Numbered from the stretch's first letter, positions 1 through 10,058 are shown. The stretch is DNA of 64,000 nucleotides from Macrocystis pyrifera (GCA_031763025.1 JASSKH010000021.1:6838611-6902610), one strand, 5' to 3'. The notes: a model not told the origin generated them from the sequence alone. Numbers and translations are program-made.

Positions 1-780
1 AGGGTTGGGTCTGGTCGGTCGAAACATGAATCGACACGAAATGCGTCAACCATGTCCTTGAACCCAAGCCGAGCGGTACATGCCACTACTAAGACGTCGC
101 CTACGTGCACATGTGCTCGGTTCAGAACTCTTACCGCATATTATGGAGAATCGGATGGATATCGAACGATAATCAATTTCGATACGACACAGTCAGATGC
201 ACAATAAAAACACGTCGATACGATTTCGAAAAGTCTATGTACCAGGTACACGTCGAACCGTTTTTTTTTTTTTGTTATCTGCATTGTGAACAAGGGGAGG
301 ATGGGAGGGCACAGCGAGGTCATTGCGATGTCGACCGATTCTCTAAAAGAAAAAATATTCGGATCCAGCGTTGAACATCGAATGAAACATTCGATACGAT
401 ACCCAACGTGCACCATCAACTATTTTGTCGAACGAAACGTAACCCCCTTTTTCCACTGGGCCTTCGTTTTGGGGACAACACGATCGGAACCAGAGTAGGA
501 TCAGTTTTGGAGTCGGTAAAGGGCTAAGCCAACCAGTGACCGCCGCTGATCCGGACTTCCCCCAGCACACACGCTCGGTGCCAGAGCCTCACAACCCGGG
601 CGCCACCCATCTTCGACAAAAGGTCGGACTGAACTTGACTGTAAACCATAATCCTAACCCTGACCGCCGGAGAATTTTCTCGGAATAGCGATGCAACGAG
701 GAATTAGGGTGGACCACCAACCATTTGGTCGAAACTCGGTCAACGCGAAAACAATACTGGTGGGAACATACACATCCATA
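1..780. other. Non-genic stretch
   Basis: I see no convincing exon. A degenerate copy of the palindromic family described at 11331 may lie at about 437-526: a CCCCCTTTT end, a GTTTTGGGGACAA core and a weak mirrored right half (GTTTTGGAG, then AAAGGG). A further mTERF exon would be expected on the minus strand here, but I could not identify one. Confidence 0.35.
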
Positions 781-838
781 TACTTAGGGGGCGGCGGATG
801 TACTTATTCATTTCATGCACGGCCGTAGTCGTACGACC
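781..838 (-). repeat. SINE-like 3' tail fragment, minus strand
   Basis: Read on the minus strand this contains TACGACTACGGCC, then TGCATGA and AAGTACATCCGCC. That matches the 3' end of the SINE-like repeat seen on the plus strand at 5400-5515. It lies just beyond a 16-base poly-G (850-865) and ends about 35 bases from the mTERF exon at 873-1019. Confidence 0.5.
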
Positions 839-872
839 TACGCGGCGACGGGGGGGGGGGGGGGGAACTCGC

Positions 873-1019
873 CTTTCCTTCCAAATTTTCAAGGTTAAGC
901 GCCAGAATCGCTGGGAAGGCTTTGATCATCCCGGAGACACCAGCCTGCGTGAGCCCCAAGTAGCCTCGCAGCCAGTCCGCCTTAAGGCTGAGGTTGTCTT
1001 CAATGCTCAAGCCCAGCAT
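873..1019 (-). CDS. mTERF gene, downstream exon (D)
   Basis: The exon starts after the acceptor CCTCTAG and encodes one and a half mTERF repeats, including GLSIEDNL and the loop AFPAIL. It runs to GGAAAG before GCGAGT, which would be a GC-type donor, or it simply runs into the poly-G/SINE tail about 10 bases further on. Its reading phase (0) matches the donor of the exon at 2695. Confidence 0.62.
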
Positions 1020-2872
1020 CTAGAGGGAGGGGATACCCCGGCACGGTTGGGGAGGGAGGAGGGTTTTTTGGGCGGGATGTATAACCAGCGACATCACAAA
1101 TCATTGCACGCGGGCTACGGTAGTAAAGCAGTGCTCGTGACTCCGAATGGTTCTGAGGCTCTCCTTTCGAGGAGCTCTCCATCTCACCCAAAAGCCGACA
1201 AAAGTTGAAAAGGAAGACGAACAATAACGTGGACTAGATATACAACGAATAGCATCGGAAAACATTGGTGCAATACTGGTACTTCAATTACGTTGGGTAG
1301 TGTTGGCATTGCCCTTAAGGAGCCTCGGAAGTCAGAAATATTGCCTCGTAAGGAAAAAATAGTGCTGCCTCTGTCGTGGCACGGGTCATGGTACAACCAA
1401 CGCAAATGAAGCCAGCGGTATAATATACAATAACTCTGTCCCGAAAAACAACGTTTTTCTTTGTGTAAATATTATATACCAAAGGTCCTTATATTTCCGT
1501 ACAGAGCGGTACATAACTAGCGGTAAGAACAGCCATAATTCATGAGCTGGATGTCCTAGGCTACGCCCTGCATGAAAAAAGGGAGACACGAATAAACCTT
1601 TCTCTAGGCCCCTGACTGACTCACAACGCCCCTCTCCCCGTCCCTCCTCCTCCCTCGGCGTAAAAAAGCCAGAACACCAGTAACCGCCCTATCCCTTCTC
1701 TCTTCAACGAAAGAGTGTCCGACTCGGACTCGAGCGGGCACTTGAAAAATCGAGAAAAAAGAAGGAGAGCATCGAAAAAAAAGTAAAAGTGACACATAAA
1801 AGGATAACATTACAACTGTTTCGAGAACGGTGTCTTGAGGTTGTACTTGACATTCACTGCTTTTTAGCGCTCGAGATGGCAATAGCAACGCAAGTGCATG
1901 CAAGGCATTCGATATGCATTTGAAAGCCCCTTATTGGCAGCGAATGCGAGATTCTCATTCAAACGGCGGCAAAAACTAGGTACGTTTTTTAGATGGTTGA
2001 AGCGAGCGAGCGAGCGAGCGAGCGATCGACTGACAGACAGACCGACCGACCGATCGATCGATCCACTAACTGGCAGACCGGGACCCACCAACGCACACCT
2101 GCTGCACGTCCGTCACAAATACCTCACAAACACACGCGACGGCAGGGGCGCATCTAAGCTTTTCTGAGGCTTGTCACGTAAGCAGCTCTCTATACTCCAC
2201 CCAACACCTGAGCTTGAGAAAAGTGTAAAGTCCAATCCGATGAACAAGGCCACGGCCTAGGGTATCCATCGAAAAATAGCGTAACGCACGAACTGTAGTA
2301 GTAAATTCTTCAGTACAGGACCCCCGTCAGCCAGGAATAGCTTGGCCGACACGTGTCACGATAAGGGTGCACCTACTTTAGCCTTTCAGGAGCTCCCGGC
2401 TTGAACAGCTCTGTACCTCGCCCAAACACCGACTTTAAGAGCGAGCGATAGCACAACCCAAGGGCGCAGGTATACAACGAAGAACGTGTACAACTCGAGT
2501 GGTGGTCCGACAGTATTGGGTGGATTCCGTCGGGTAAGGGGCCCCGGCACTGACAAAAAAAAACGTTTTGGCCGAAAAAAGTTAACTTCACCGTGGAACG
2601 CGTCGGCCAAAAAGTGCTACGTGCCCTTGTCGCGGCCAGCGTCGGCTGTGCGGCTTTTCTAGCGGCAGCCATAGCACTCGTATCATGTTTTCACCTGTGG
2701 GATCTTGAACACGACCTTGTTAATGCCATCCTTGGTCAGGCCTTCCTCTTCCAGCCACAAGGCGTGGGGTTCCAAGCGCTCTTCCACGTCGTAGCGGAGC
2801 ACTGGGGGGTGACCCTTGAAAACCTTCGCCATCTTCTCTCGAAACGATAACGTATCCCGGGAAGGCGTGCGC

Positions 2873-2904
<32 letters not shown>

Positions 2905-5900
2905 TTTTTGGAGCTCTACCGCTAACTATTTTGCGACTCAGGTATATCGACCTGACAATCGACACGTGCAGTCGTACCAGCTGACTGGATTAGCGTGGAA
3001 GCACAGAAGAAGTAGCGTCACGGTGCGCGTCTCGTACCTCTCTGCTTATGTTGCACTTCAAGACACATTCCGTACCCCACCAGCCCGGGGTGCTTCGCCG
3101 TGCGGCTGATGCTGATGTCGTGGCACTATTTTGACCCCACCCTTCTCTGGACGTAGCCACACCAGATATTAAACCAATTAATTGACGCTGTCATCCATAT
3201 GCAAGAAAATCCGCCTCACAAGCAGTTCTTAGCAGGATGCAGCTCACCCTTCATGCGACTCGCCCAACTCCTCACGGCGCTTCGCGCTTGATGCAAGCAA
3301 TGTCTGCCTGGTCGGTGAAAACCCGATATGTTCCGTCCCGGCATGTAGGGATGCGAGGGTCTATGGTCATACGACTACGGCCATGCATGAGATCGAGTAC
3401 ATCTCTCCTATCGAGTACACCCCCCCCCCCCGCTCCAAAGCGATTAGTATTCTAAATTCAAAATAAGACCCTTGTGTACAGCTGTTTGCTGGGTATGATT
3501 TCTAAAGAAACATATCAACCAGCCAGCCACAGTCACCGACATGGAATCGACTCTGAACATATAGTCGTAGCAGAAGATTTTTCAGTGCCTTCGAGCCCTC
3601 CACTCCCTCTGCCCCCGACCTCCCCTTCCTCTCCTCTCAGGACGCTGGACTATGATAAATGTGCTTGGTTGGGGTTATTCTGTGGCTGGGGAGACCTGAG
3701 CTTAGGGAACTTTGCGGAACACAGCAAGAACTGAAGAATTTGTGACATCTATGAACGATATTGTCGAACTTCAGCCGATCCAAAGCCAAGCGGTATATAC
3801 CCTCTACCTGCTACCCCCCCTCGTCCTCCCTCCCCCCGCTTGCCCCACTCCTCTTCCGCTCCTCCCCCCTCACGCCACAACCCCCCTCCCCCCTCCTTCC
3901 GCTGACCCTCCCAACCCCCCCCCCCCCCCCCCACAGACCCGAACCTTGACACTAGGATTAAGAGATGTATTTTGATGAATGTGATAGTACCAAAGCTAGA
4001 ATATACAGGAGAAGTATGGGAAGGGAACGCGAAACTCGTAAAACAGTACAAATGACAGCAGCTAAAAAAATCCTAAGATGCTCAAGTACGACTAGTAATA
4101 CAGTATTAAGAGCAGAACTGGGAATGCGCCCACTCAATACAAATAGAGACACGAGAAAGGTGAACTGGCAATATAAAGCAAGGAACATGCCAAGAAAGAG
4201 GTTGCCAGCCATAGTTGATAGGGCTGTATGGAAGAAAGTAACTAAATGGCGAGCTGGAATAAGGTGGGATGGCGTAGTTGAGAAAGTATGGAAGGATCTA
4301 GGGGGAAACCAAGTAAAGATGGTGTCCGCCGGGAAGTTTGGGAGGTACAAGGCAGAAGTAGAAGAAAGGATAGAAAGAAGGGAAAGGCTAGCGCTAAGAA
4401 ACAAGGTGGAATCGGAAAAACAGTTAGAGATACACGGGGGATTGAGGGAAGGAATATGAATGAAAACGTATTTGCATGGGCCAATGGATTTCGCGAAAAC
4501 GCTGAAACTGCGCTTTCGTGTAGGTGACCTGGACCTGCCAGAAAGAAGAAAGAGGTACACCAGTAGCCGGGAGGAGGAAGTAGACGCACAGATGTGCCCG
4601 TGTGGCAAAGCAATAGAGTAGAACTCACATAGTAGGAGAATGTGAAATATACAAGGAGGAACGGGATGTGTTAGACGAGGAGATGAGGAAAATAGACGAA
4701 TGTGGCATGGAGGAGTTTGATACAATGAATAGCAGCGAGAAAACGATCGCTATCCTAGGAGATAGATGGTGGCCACAGGAGGCCAAACAGGAAGGGGATA
4801 AGATTAGCAAAAAGTTTCTATGTAATATATGGAAACAACGTAATGAGCGCCCAATTGTTGGAGGTGTCTCTACTAGGAGTAGGAACGGTGCTCCGTCTCG
4901 AAAGGGATGCGTGGTCAATGGTCAAATGACTAAGGCAAGCAACAAATGAGTACGCCCTCCCCCCCCCCCCTCGACCATATATTATATATGGGTTGGGTTG
5001 GTGTCGGTTGGCAACGACACTGTAAAACATGCCGCTCGCTACGTGAGCTAGACATCCAGGGTACCGTTTTTTTTTTTTTTTTTTTTTTTTTTGGCGGTCG
5101 CCCACAGCTGGTCGTCTAGTTAGATAATTTGTGCGAAGTAAATAATCTTTACTCTGCACAAGGGAATTGATCGTATCACGTAGTGTTCAAGGTACGGCAC
5201 CCAAGAGGCAGTTACATAGTACTCCCATTGCTGTCTCTGGAAGTGGCCACACCGGAAATTAAGCTAACTCATTGAAGCTGTCATCCATATGCAAGTCCGC
5301 CTCACAAGCGGTTCTTAGTAGGATGCAGCTCACCCTTCATGCGACTCGCCGGACACCTCACGGCGCTTCGCGCTTGGTGCAAGCAATGTCTGCCTGGTCG
5401 GTGAAAACCCGACATGCTCCATCCCGGCATTGTAGGGACGCGAGGGTCTATGGTCATACGACTACGGCCATGCATGAGATCGAGTACATCTCTCCTATCG
5501 AGTACACCCCCCCCCCCCGCCCCCGCGCTTTCTCCACCTGCTTCGTCGAAAACCCCACCCTCTCCCTTAGCCAATGCACCACCGCGCGGGCATCTTCCGC
5601 GGCTGCCGTCAGCAGCAGGGGGTAGGCCTTCACCACTCCCGCTACTTCTGAGGGGCTCATGCTGATTTCTTCGAGCAGTACCCATGGCGCCAGCGACCTG
5701 AGGACAATTTCGAGAGATCACGCTTACGCTGTTTAGGTTTCGTTTGCATTGTCGTCCATGCGTTTTTTTTTTTTCGGGAAGTACTATTTCAGTAAAGATC
5801 ACTCTAGGTTCGTTTTGTTTTCGGCACGCAGGAAGCGGCTGCCAAGGTGATTCGCTCGAAAATAGGAAGAGTCTGGGATGCCTGTGCAGCCTGATTTTGC

Positions 5901-7438
5901 AGCCTGATTTTCTTCCTTGGAAATGGTGCGTTCTACACTAACTTCGAGATAAAATCTCAGCCAGCTTCCTGGCTTTCATGTATAAATAACTACATGCCTG
6001 GTACCTGATACCTCGTAGGTATTCCGCTGTGCTGTACGAGTAGCATTGGTCCACCGAGATAGCCAAATTCACGGCATAGGCGCCATGGTACGAGCGCATG
6101 GGGAAAAGCAGAACACGCGTATCGCAGGACATTCCACCCCTGTACCATTGCCCAACACCGCCGCACTTGGTGCAAGCAATGTCTGCCTGGTCGGTGAAAG
6201 CCTGACGTGCCCTGTCCTGGCAGTGTAGGGATGCGAGGGTCTATGATCAAACGACTACGGCCATGGATGGCATGAGTCCACCATTCTCTTTCTCCTCCTC
6301 CTCCTCCTCCTCCTCCTTTTGCTCCTCCTCCCTCCCCATCTCCACGGACTCACCTGGATACGGTAGGACCTTTTCCCCCAGCAATAGTGCCCAGCAGTCC
6401 CTCCCCCTCCTTCTCTCCCACCTCCTCCGTGACCGCCTCCTGCCCGAGATGCAGCAGCTCTTGGTTTTTCTTGCTGAGCTCGACCATAACATCACTCTCC
6501 GTCAGGGAGAGGACGTTCAGCAAGGCTCGGAGATCGGCCTTAACCTGTTTAGTGTTCTCATATTCCTCTTCCTCCTCCTCCTCCTGCTGCTGGTCGCTGA
6601 TGCCCCAAGTGGACGACGCATCAGCACCAGGAGCAGCAGCAGCATCATCATCAGCAGCCTGAATAGCAGCAGCAGGAGCAGCAGCAGCAGCGGCAGGCTG
6701 GGTACAGACGCTCTTTCGCCGATCGTTTCGCCACTCGCGGCTACCAGCGCTCCCGAGGATGTTGGGGTTGCCACTGCCTATGCTTCGTCGAGGCTCAGGC
6801 CACGAGGTCTCGGGGGCGACAGCCAGAGACCACAACAACCGCGACATGTGTAACGCTGCTGTTGACCTTCCTATTTGTCGACGTGCGTGTTCTTGCTGGT
6901 GCTGCTGCTGGCGCCGCTGCCAGCAGCGGTTCGACGAGAAGCATCCTCCAGGTACCCCAACGTTCGTCGGCAAGGGTGGGGCGACGTGCTGCCATGCCGC
7001 GAGCTGGAACCTCATACTACAGCAGGGAGGGACGTGCTGTGCAGCGACGTGCACAGCACTTACACACAACCGTTGACCAGGACTAAGAGAGGTTCCAGAA
7101 GCGAACCAGAACGCTACGTTCGCGTTATGGAAACCCCTACGAATAGTGTTGGCTTTATTTGAACTCACTATGATACCCCACATCTTCGCACTCAGGCAGA
7201 CAGACAGCACGTAGGTCGAGCGTACGAGCTTCGACTGCTTTTTTTCTCTGTTGTTTTGGGGACGCTGCTTAGGAAGTCGACCCGTTGTCTGAAAGCGCAC
7301 AGCGACGTTTCTAAGTGCTCTCCTGGAAACGAAAGTAAGAGCAAACTTGCAAAATTTAAATTGCAACCTATGTGCTGTTACCTGTGATATTCGTTGGGCG
7401 AAGGACGGCAACGGGCAGAGTCGCAGCAGCAGCAGCAA
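873..7438 (-). CDS. mTERF-family protein gene, multi-exon (partial)
   Basis: Four minus-strand blocks read in order give consecutive mTERF-type helical repeats of about 35 residues, each with a proline-containing loop (KAYPLLL, GHPPVL, KAFPAIL). mTERF proteins are solenoids that bind nucleic acid in mitochondria or plastids and act in transcription, ribosome biogenesis or RNA processing. Splice phases support one gene. The first block ends TATCCAG before GTGAGT in phase 2, and the next begins after TCCTCAG in the matching phase. The third ends CCACAG before GTGA in phase 0, and the fourth starts after CCTCTAG in phase 0; this restores the expected repeat spacing. The long N-terminal open frame is basic and serine-rich with Gln/Ala/Glu tracts, which would fit an organelle presequence plus linker. 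The 5' end and the C-terminus are not defined. Introns contain SINE and LINE insertions. Functionality is uncertain because a SINE tail abuts the second block. Confidence 0.62.
1020..2694 (-). other. Intron of the mTERF gene
   Basis: The interval lies between the phase-0 donor at 2694 and the acceptor at 1020. It contains two or three diverged, related segments (about 1150-1210, 2165-2230, 2385-2450) with the theme GGAGCTC..CTCACCC..CCGAC. They resemble the interior of the inverted-repeat element at 50848. It also contains the tetranucleotide run at 2001-2063. Confidence 0.4.
2001..2063. repeat. Tetranucleotide microsatellites (GCGA, GACA/GACC, GATC)
   Basis: Six GCGA-type units pass into GACA, GACC and then GATC units. 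This looks like a compound microsatellite that has changed unit by point mutation. Confidence 0.85.
2695..2842 (-). CDS. mTERF gene, internal exon (C)
   Basis: On the minus strand this encodes KGHPPVLRYDVEERLEPHAL and continues to KDGINKVVFKIPQ, an almost textbook mTERF repeat. It ends exactly at CCACAG before GTGAAA. The 5' boundary is less certain: candidate acceptors lie at about 2837-2842, and a 29-base poly-C (minus strand) lies just upstream and could serve as the polypyrimidine tract. Confidence 0.65.
2873..2901. repeat. Poly-G tract (29 G)
   Basis: An uninterrupted run of G on the plus strand. It sits about 30 bases upstream of an mTERF exon on the minus strand, where it reads as poly-C. 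Confidence 0.95.
3144..3432 (+). repeat. SINE-like repeat, 5'-truncated, poly-C tail
   Basis: Matches the 3' half of the longer copies at 4978 and 30590. It includes CATCCATATGCAAGAAAATC, CACGGCGCTTCGCGCTTG, the hairpin GTCGGTGAAAACCCGA and the terminal GACTACGGCCATGCATGAG. The end is GAGTACACC followed by a run of C. No coding capacity. Plus orientation, inside an mTERF intron. Confidence 0.75.
3433..3916. other. Intronic, non-coding; C-rich
   Basis: No coding signal. The second half (3590-3930) is strongly pyrimidine-rich on the plus strand (CTCCCCCC-type) and ends in a C run that precedes the LINE. The antisense reading is a low-complexity Gly-rich frame that I do not regard as a gene. 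Confidence 0.5.
3917..4968 (+). mobile_element. 5'-truncated LINE (non-LTR retrotransposon), 3' end of ORF
   Basis: The plus strand encodes the C-terminal part of a LINE reverse-transcriptase protein in broken frames. The pieces are ILMNVIVPKLEY near 3965, VQMTAAKKILRCSS, NMPRKRLPAIVDRAVW and GIRWDGVVEKVWKDLGG (frame 3965-4459). After a frameshift come GDLDLPERRKRYTSS and a CPCG..THIVGEC cysteine/histidine cluster typical of LINE C-termini, ending RKGCVVNGQMTKASNK (frame 4668-4949). An in-frame stop occurs after about 4618. The TGA is followed at once by GTACGCCC and a C run, so there is almost no 3' untranslated region and the tail is poly-C, not poly-A. The copy is inactive. It lies in an mTERF intron in the opposite orientation to the gene. 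Confidence 0.8.
4978..5520 (+). repeat. SINE-like repeat, longest copy, poly-C tail
   Basis: About 540 bp, similar along its length to 30590-31115. The head has GGTTGGGTTGGTGTCGG, followed by TACGTGAGCTAGACA and GGGTACCG. A T run at about 5067-5092 leads into GGCGGTC. Next come CCATTGCTGTCTCTGGAA and CATCCATATGCAAG, and finally the 3' module ending CTACGGCCATGCATGAG..GAGTACACCCCCC. No open frame. The tail abuts the 3' edge of mTERF exon B. I could not identify a clear tRNA- or 5S-derived promoter, so SINE is an inference from its size, tail and copy number. Confidence 0.7.
5515..5697 (-). CDS. mTERF gene, internal exon (B)
   Basis: After the acceptor TCCTCAG the exon encodes SLAPWVLLEEISMSPSEVAG, then VVKAYPLLL and VVHWLRERVGFSTKQVEKA, which is mTERF repeat structure. 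Its first base completes the split codon left by the donor at 6354. I could not find its own donor: within 10-15 codons the frame runs into the poly-G (minus strand) and tail of the SINE at 4978-5520. The SINE may have landed in or beside the splice site. Confidence 0.6.
6148..6282 (+). repeat. SINE-like 3' fragment
   Basis: Carries GCAAGCAATGTCTGCCTGG, the TGGTCGGTGAAA hairpin and CGACTACGGCCATGGATGG, ending GCATGAGTCCACC. The tail is degraded relative to other copies. Confidence 0.7.
6294..6320. repeat. (TCC)n microsatellite
   Basis: About eight or nine uninterrupted TCC units, followed by imperfect CTCCTCC sequence to about 6333. Confidence 0.9.
6354..7438 (-). CDS. mTERF gene, N-terminal exon (A)
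   Basis: One uninterrupted minus-strand frame of about 360 codons. The C-terminal third carries a poly-Glu stretch followed by KQVKADLRALLNVLSLTESD, an mTERF-like first repeat, and ends at the phase-2 donor TATCCAG/GTGAGT. The upstream part has Ala/Gln runs from CAG-type repeats and Arg/Ser-rich segments without acidic residues, as in organelle presequences. The first codon of the frame is TTG; the first ATG is near 7180 (MWGIIVSS). An acceptor-like CTATTCAG at about 6660 would shorten the exon to 6354-6659. The frame may therefore include an intron or a further upstream exon. Confidence 0.48.
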
Positions 7439-7640
7439 AGCTTCTTCACATCACTATACCTGGTAGCTGCTGGCCTGTGTTGTCGCTGCTGCTGCTGCTG
7501 CCAGTGTACCAGCTGCTGCTACAGTCGTATCTGGTACTGCGGCTGTTGACGGAGGCATCGGATCGGAGATGGGCGGAAATACAGGCGGCGCCAGCGGCGG
7601 CAGCAGCAGCAACAGCGGCATCAGCAGCAAGGATAGGGAG
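7420..7640. repeat. CAG/CTG-rich trinucleotide region
   Basis: Several short CAG/CTG runs (7424-7437, 7489-7502, 7603-7632) of the same kind as at 6590-6710. They create Ala/Ser/Gln-rich readings in several frames. Confidence 0.7.
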
Positions 7641-7779
7641 GATGTCGAAGACTTCCAAGAGTTCTTGAAGATGCTGCAGGGTCACTTCAAAGACAGGGGC
7701 TGCTACCTCGGCCATTACGACCAAGAACAGCCCCTTTCTGTTTCAGGTCAGCAAGTACAACCACGAGTACTGCTCTAGA

Positions 7780-9240
7780 GCTATACTGAATGTACCAAAG
7801 ACTAAACGAGCAAGACTACTGCTGTCAAAGACCTATGCCAATGGAACCGCAAAGTTTCCATAAAAAGTTTGATTTCCAAAGACACCCGCCAGAATTTTTC
7901 AGGTACAGCTTGCTATGAGCACGATTCTTGAAACCGAAAGTTCCAAACTTTTGGACAACCCCGAAAAAAACAATTCTGGGGCCGATGTTGGGCCAAGATC
8001 GACCTAAAAAGATCTCCGGCGAAGTATGCCGTATTTTGAAGCGGCGAGATTCCGGGTCCTTCACAGACATCGATCGACAAAACCAATGACTGCGTTATGA
8101 ACTCTGAACGGAGTGCGCTCGTTAGGGGCTCCGACCCAACCTAGGGTCACCGTGTTCACACAATAGCCGGTGACATGTGGCGGGCGCTGGCCAGGCGTTT
8201 GATAAAAAAACCAACTAGCCGCTGGTGTGCACAGAACAGATGACAAAATTTCTCGATTCGAGAGCCGCTGGCGAGCTGTCACCCCCCCTAGACCATGGGC
8301 ACACACCTGTAATCTTCGAGGCCGTCATCTATACTCGTTGACCTCGCCCGACACCAAGCGGGTTGGCCGTGGGCTGACTCTATGTCGAGATCGGAGGTTT
8401 ATCCTGTAGTCGCACGAGCTGTTTTTTTTTCAGCGTGTTGACAATTTTGCAACGAGAAAAGGCAAATTGCGCCGCCTGCAGCCGTCTAAAACAATAGACG
8501 AAAAATCATTTTTTTTTTTTTTTCCCACTGCGGCGGTACGAGAATATCTCCGGCTGTTTCTTGGAAGCAATATCTTCGAAGGAGCTTTCAGACTTGACGT
8601 TCCCATTGTCATACGTCTAAGCTCTGGACGATAAAGACATGCCTTACTTTTTGCCTTTTGTGCCTTGCAGCCCTTTCCCAGCAGAGTATTGCTCAGACGT
8701 ATCCGACGTACTCACTCACTCACTCACTCGCATTTTTGCGCACCGAAGTAACGCCATTTTTTATACGAACTCCCTAAAACCGGGGTTCGGGGTCAACCAT
8801 TAATGAGCCTGTGAGGCAAGTCCAAGACGACATTTTTGCCTTATTCAAGCACGATTCATTCAAGGGATACCGGTACTGCTGTACTATGAAAACATCGTGT
8901 GATTAATCCTTGCGACTACCTGGTCAGGGATAAAACCAAGGGTACGTTTAGTCTTACAGCAGTATCCACATCTTGTACTATAAAATCAAAACTCATGAAT
9001 CTCTCTGGCTGGAAATGTAAACAACATTTGCACTCTGATATGAACACAATACCGGGTATAATATTCCCGGCCAGCGTGGCTAGTGTGAGCGCGCATCATT
9101 ACGGGGACAGTAGGATCGTACTGCGTCCGTGTCGTATGTACGACGCCATGCTTGACACACCGATCACCACTGTTAACCTCGTGGTGCGCCCCACCCCCGC
9201 GCACCACGACCCGAAGGCGAGGCGCGGAAAAGAACCCCCC
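7780..9240. other. Non-genic stretch
   Basis: No frame above about 130 codons and none with recognisable motifs. It contains T runs near 8423 and 8511-8524 and an ACTC microsatellite at 8710-8729. A C run at about 9236-9249 immediately precedes the LINE tail at 9252. Confidence 0.5.
8710..8729. repeat. (ACTC)5 microsatellite
   Basis: Five perfect ACTC units. Confidence 0.9.
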
Positions 9241-9251
9241 CCCCCCCCCGG

Positions 9252-9340
9252 CCCATTCCGTCTCGAAAGGGATGCGTGGTCAATGGTCAAATGACTAAGG
9301 CAAGAAACAAATGAGTACGCCCCCCCCCGCCCATTGAAAA
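9252..9340 (+). mobile_element. LINE 3'-end fragment with C-rich tail
   Basis: Contains CGTCTCGAAAGGGATGCGTG and AATGAGTACGCCCCCCCC, which correspond to the last 20 or so codons, stop and tail of the LINE at 3917-4968. Strong 5' truncation is the usual mark of target-primed reverse transcription. Confidence 0.75.
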
Positions 9341-9427
9341 AAAAAAAAAAAAACGCCTCTGCCGAAAAAGGCCCCAAAATTATTGCGCCTTCGAGGTGCG
9401 GAAAAAATAGAAGACCTCGCCCCTCCC

Positions 9428-9545
9428 CCATCCACGTCTGCCTGGTCGGTGAAAACCCGACGTGCTCCGTCCCGGCATTGTAGGGATGCGAGGGTCTATG
9501 GTCATACGATTATGGCCATGCATGATAATGACTACACCCCCCTAC
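9428..9545 (+). repeat. SINE-like 3' fragment
   Basis: From GTCTGCCTGGTCGGTGAAA to CATGCATGATAATGACTACA and a short C run. High similarity to the 3' end at 5380-5515. Confidence 0.75.
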
Positions 9546-9555
9546 CTCTCAAAAA

Positions 9556-9795
9556 GCAAGTTATTCGACGCTGTCCTCCAATGCAAGAAATTCCGCCCCT
9601 AAAGCGGTGCATAGTAGGGTGCAACCCACCCTTCGTGCGACTCGCCCAACACCTCACGGCGATTCGCTCTTGGTTTAATTAATGTCTGGTCGGTGCACAC
9701 TCGACGTGCTGGCATTGTAGGGATGCCAAGGTTTTATGGTCATACATGCGACTACGGCCATGCATGGCATGAGTACACCTCCCTCCCCCCGCCTG
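9556..9795 (+). repeat. SINE-like repeat, 5'-truncated
   Basis: Starts near TTATTCGACGCTGTCCTCC and AATGCAAGAAATTCCGCC, runs through a diverged hairpin module and ends GGCATGAGTACACCTCCC. It lies directly downstream of the previous copy. Confidence 0.7.
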
Positions 9796-9817
9796 ATTTT
9801 TAAGCAAACCAAAGACG

Positions 9818-10031
9818 CGATTGTAGGGATGCGAGGGTCTATGGTCACACGATTACGGTCATGCAAGACATGAGTACACCCACCCTCCCCCCAAACAAGA
9901 AAAAATCGCCTCGAAAAAGCCCCCGGAAGTGATTGACTCCACACGATTGCGGTCATGCAAGACATGAGTACACCCACCCTCCCCCCAAACAAGAAAAAAT
10001 CGCCTCGAAAAAGCCCCCCTGAAGTGATTGA
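9818..10031 (+). repeat. Two SINE 3' tails in an 84-bp-unit tandem duplication
   Basis: The segment from CACACGATTACGGTCATGC to GAAGTGATTGACTC (about 9846-9940) recurs almost exactly at about 9941-10032. Each unit carries a SINE tail ATGAGTACACCCACCC plus a downstream block with AAGAAAAAATCGCC. The two units differ at only a few positions, so the duplication is recent. Confidence 0.8.
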
Positions 10032-10058
10032 CCGCGAGGTGCAGAAGAAGAAAAGACT

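Larger units (their letters stand above)
5698..6353 (-). other. Intron of the mTERF gene
   Basis: Bounded by CAG/GTGAGT (donor, 6353) and TCCTCAG (acceptor, 5698) on the minus strand, with compatible phases. It contains a SINE 3' fragment at 6148-6282 and the CTC microsatellite at 6294-6320. A further small exon around 5830-5930 cannot be excluded. Confidence 0.55.

Noticed and set aside
3958-4725. 255-codon minus-strand frame
   Set aside because: Antisense to the LINE coding sequence; the plus-strand reading has recognisable LINE motifs and this one does not.
5380-5515. Possible 5S rRNA relationship of the SINE 3' module (GACTACGGCCATGC; minus strand CCATAGACCCTCGCATCCC)
   Set aside because: The words recall the start of 5S rRNA, but I could not find the internal control boxes in order, so a 5S origin is not claimed.
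7569-7778. Plus-strand frame with KDREDVEDFQEFLKMLQ, and a minus-strand frame 7446-7724 over the same bases
   Set aside because: Both look partly protein-like. The minus frame could be a further upstream mTERF exon (a donor-like CAG/GTATAG at about 7461), but without transcripts neither can be preferred, so neither is annotated.
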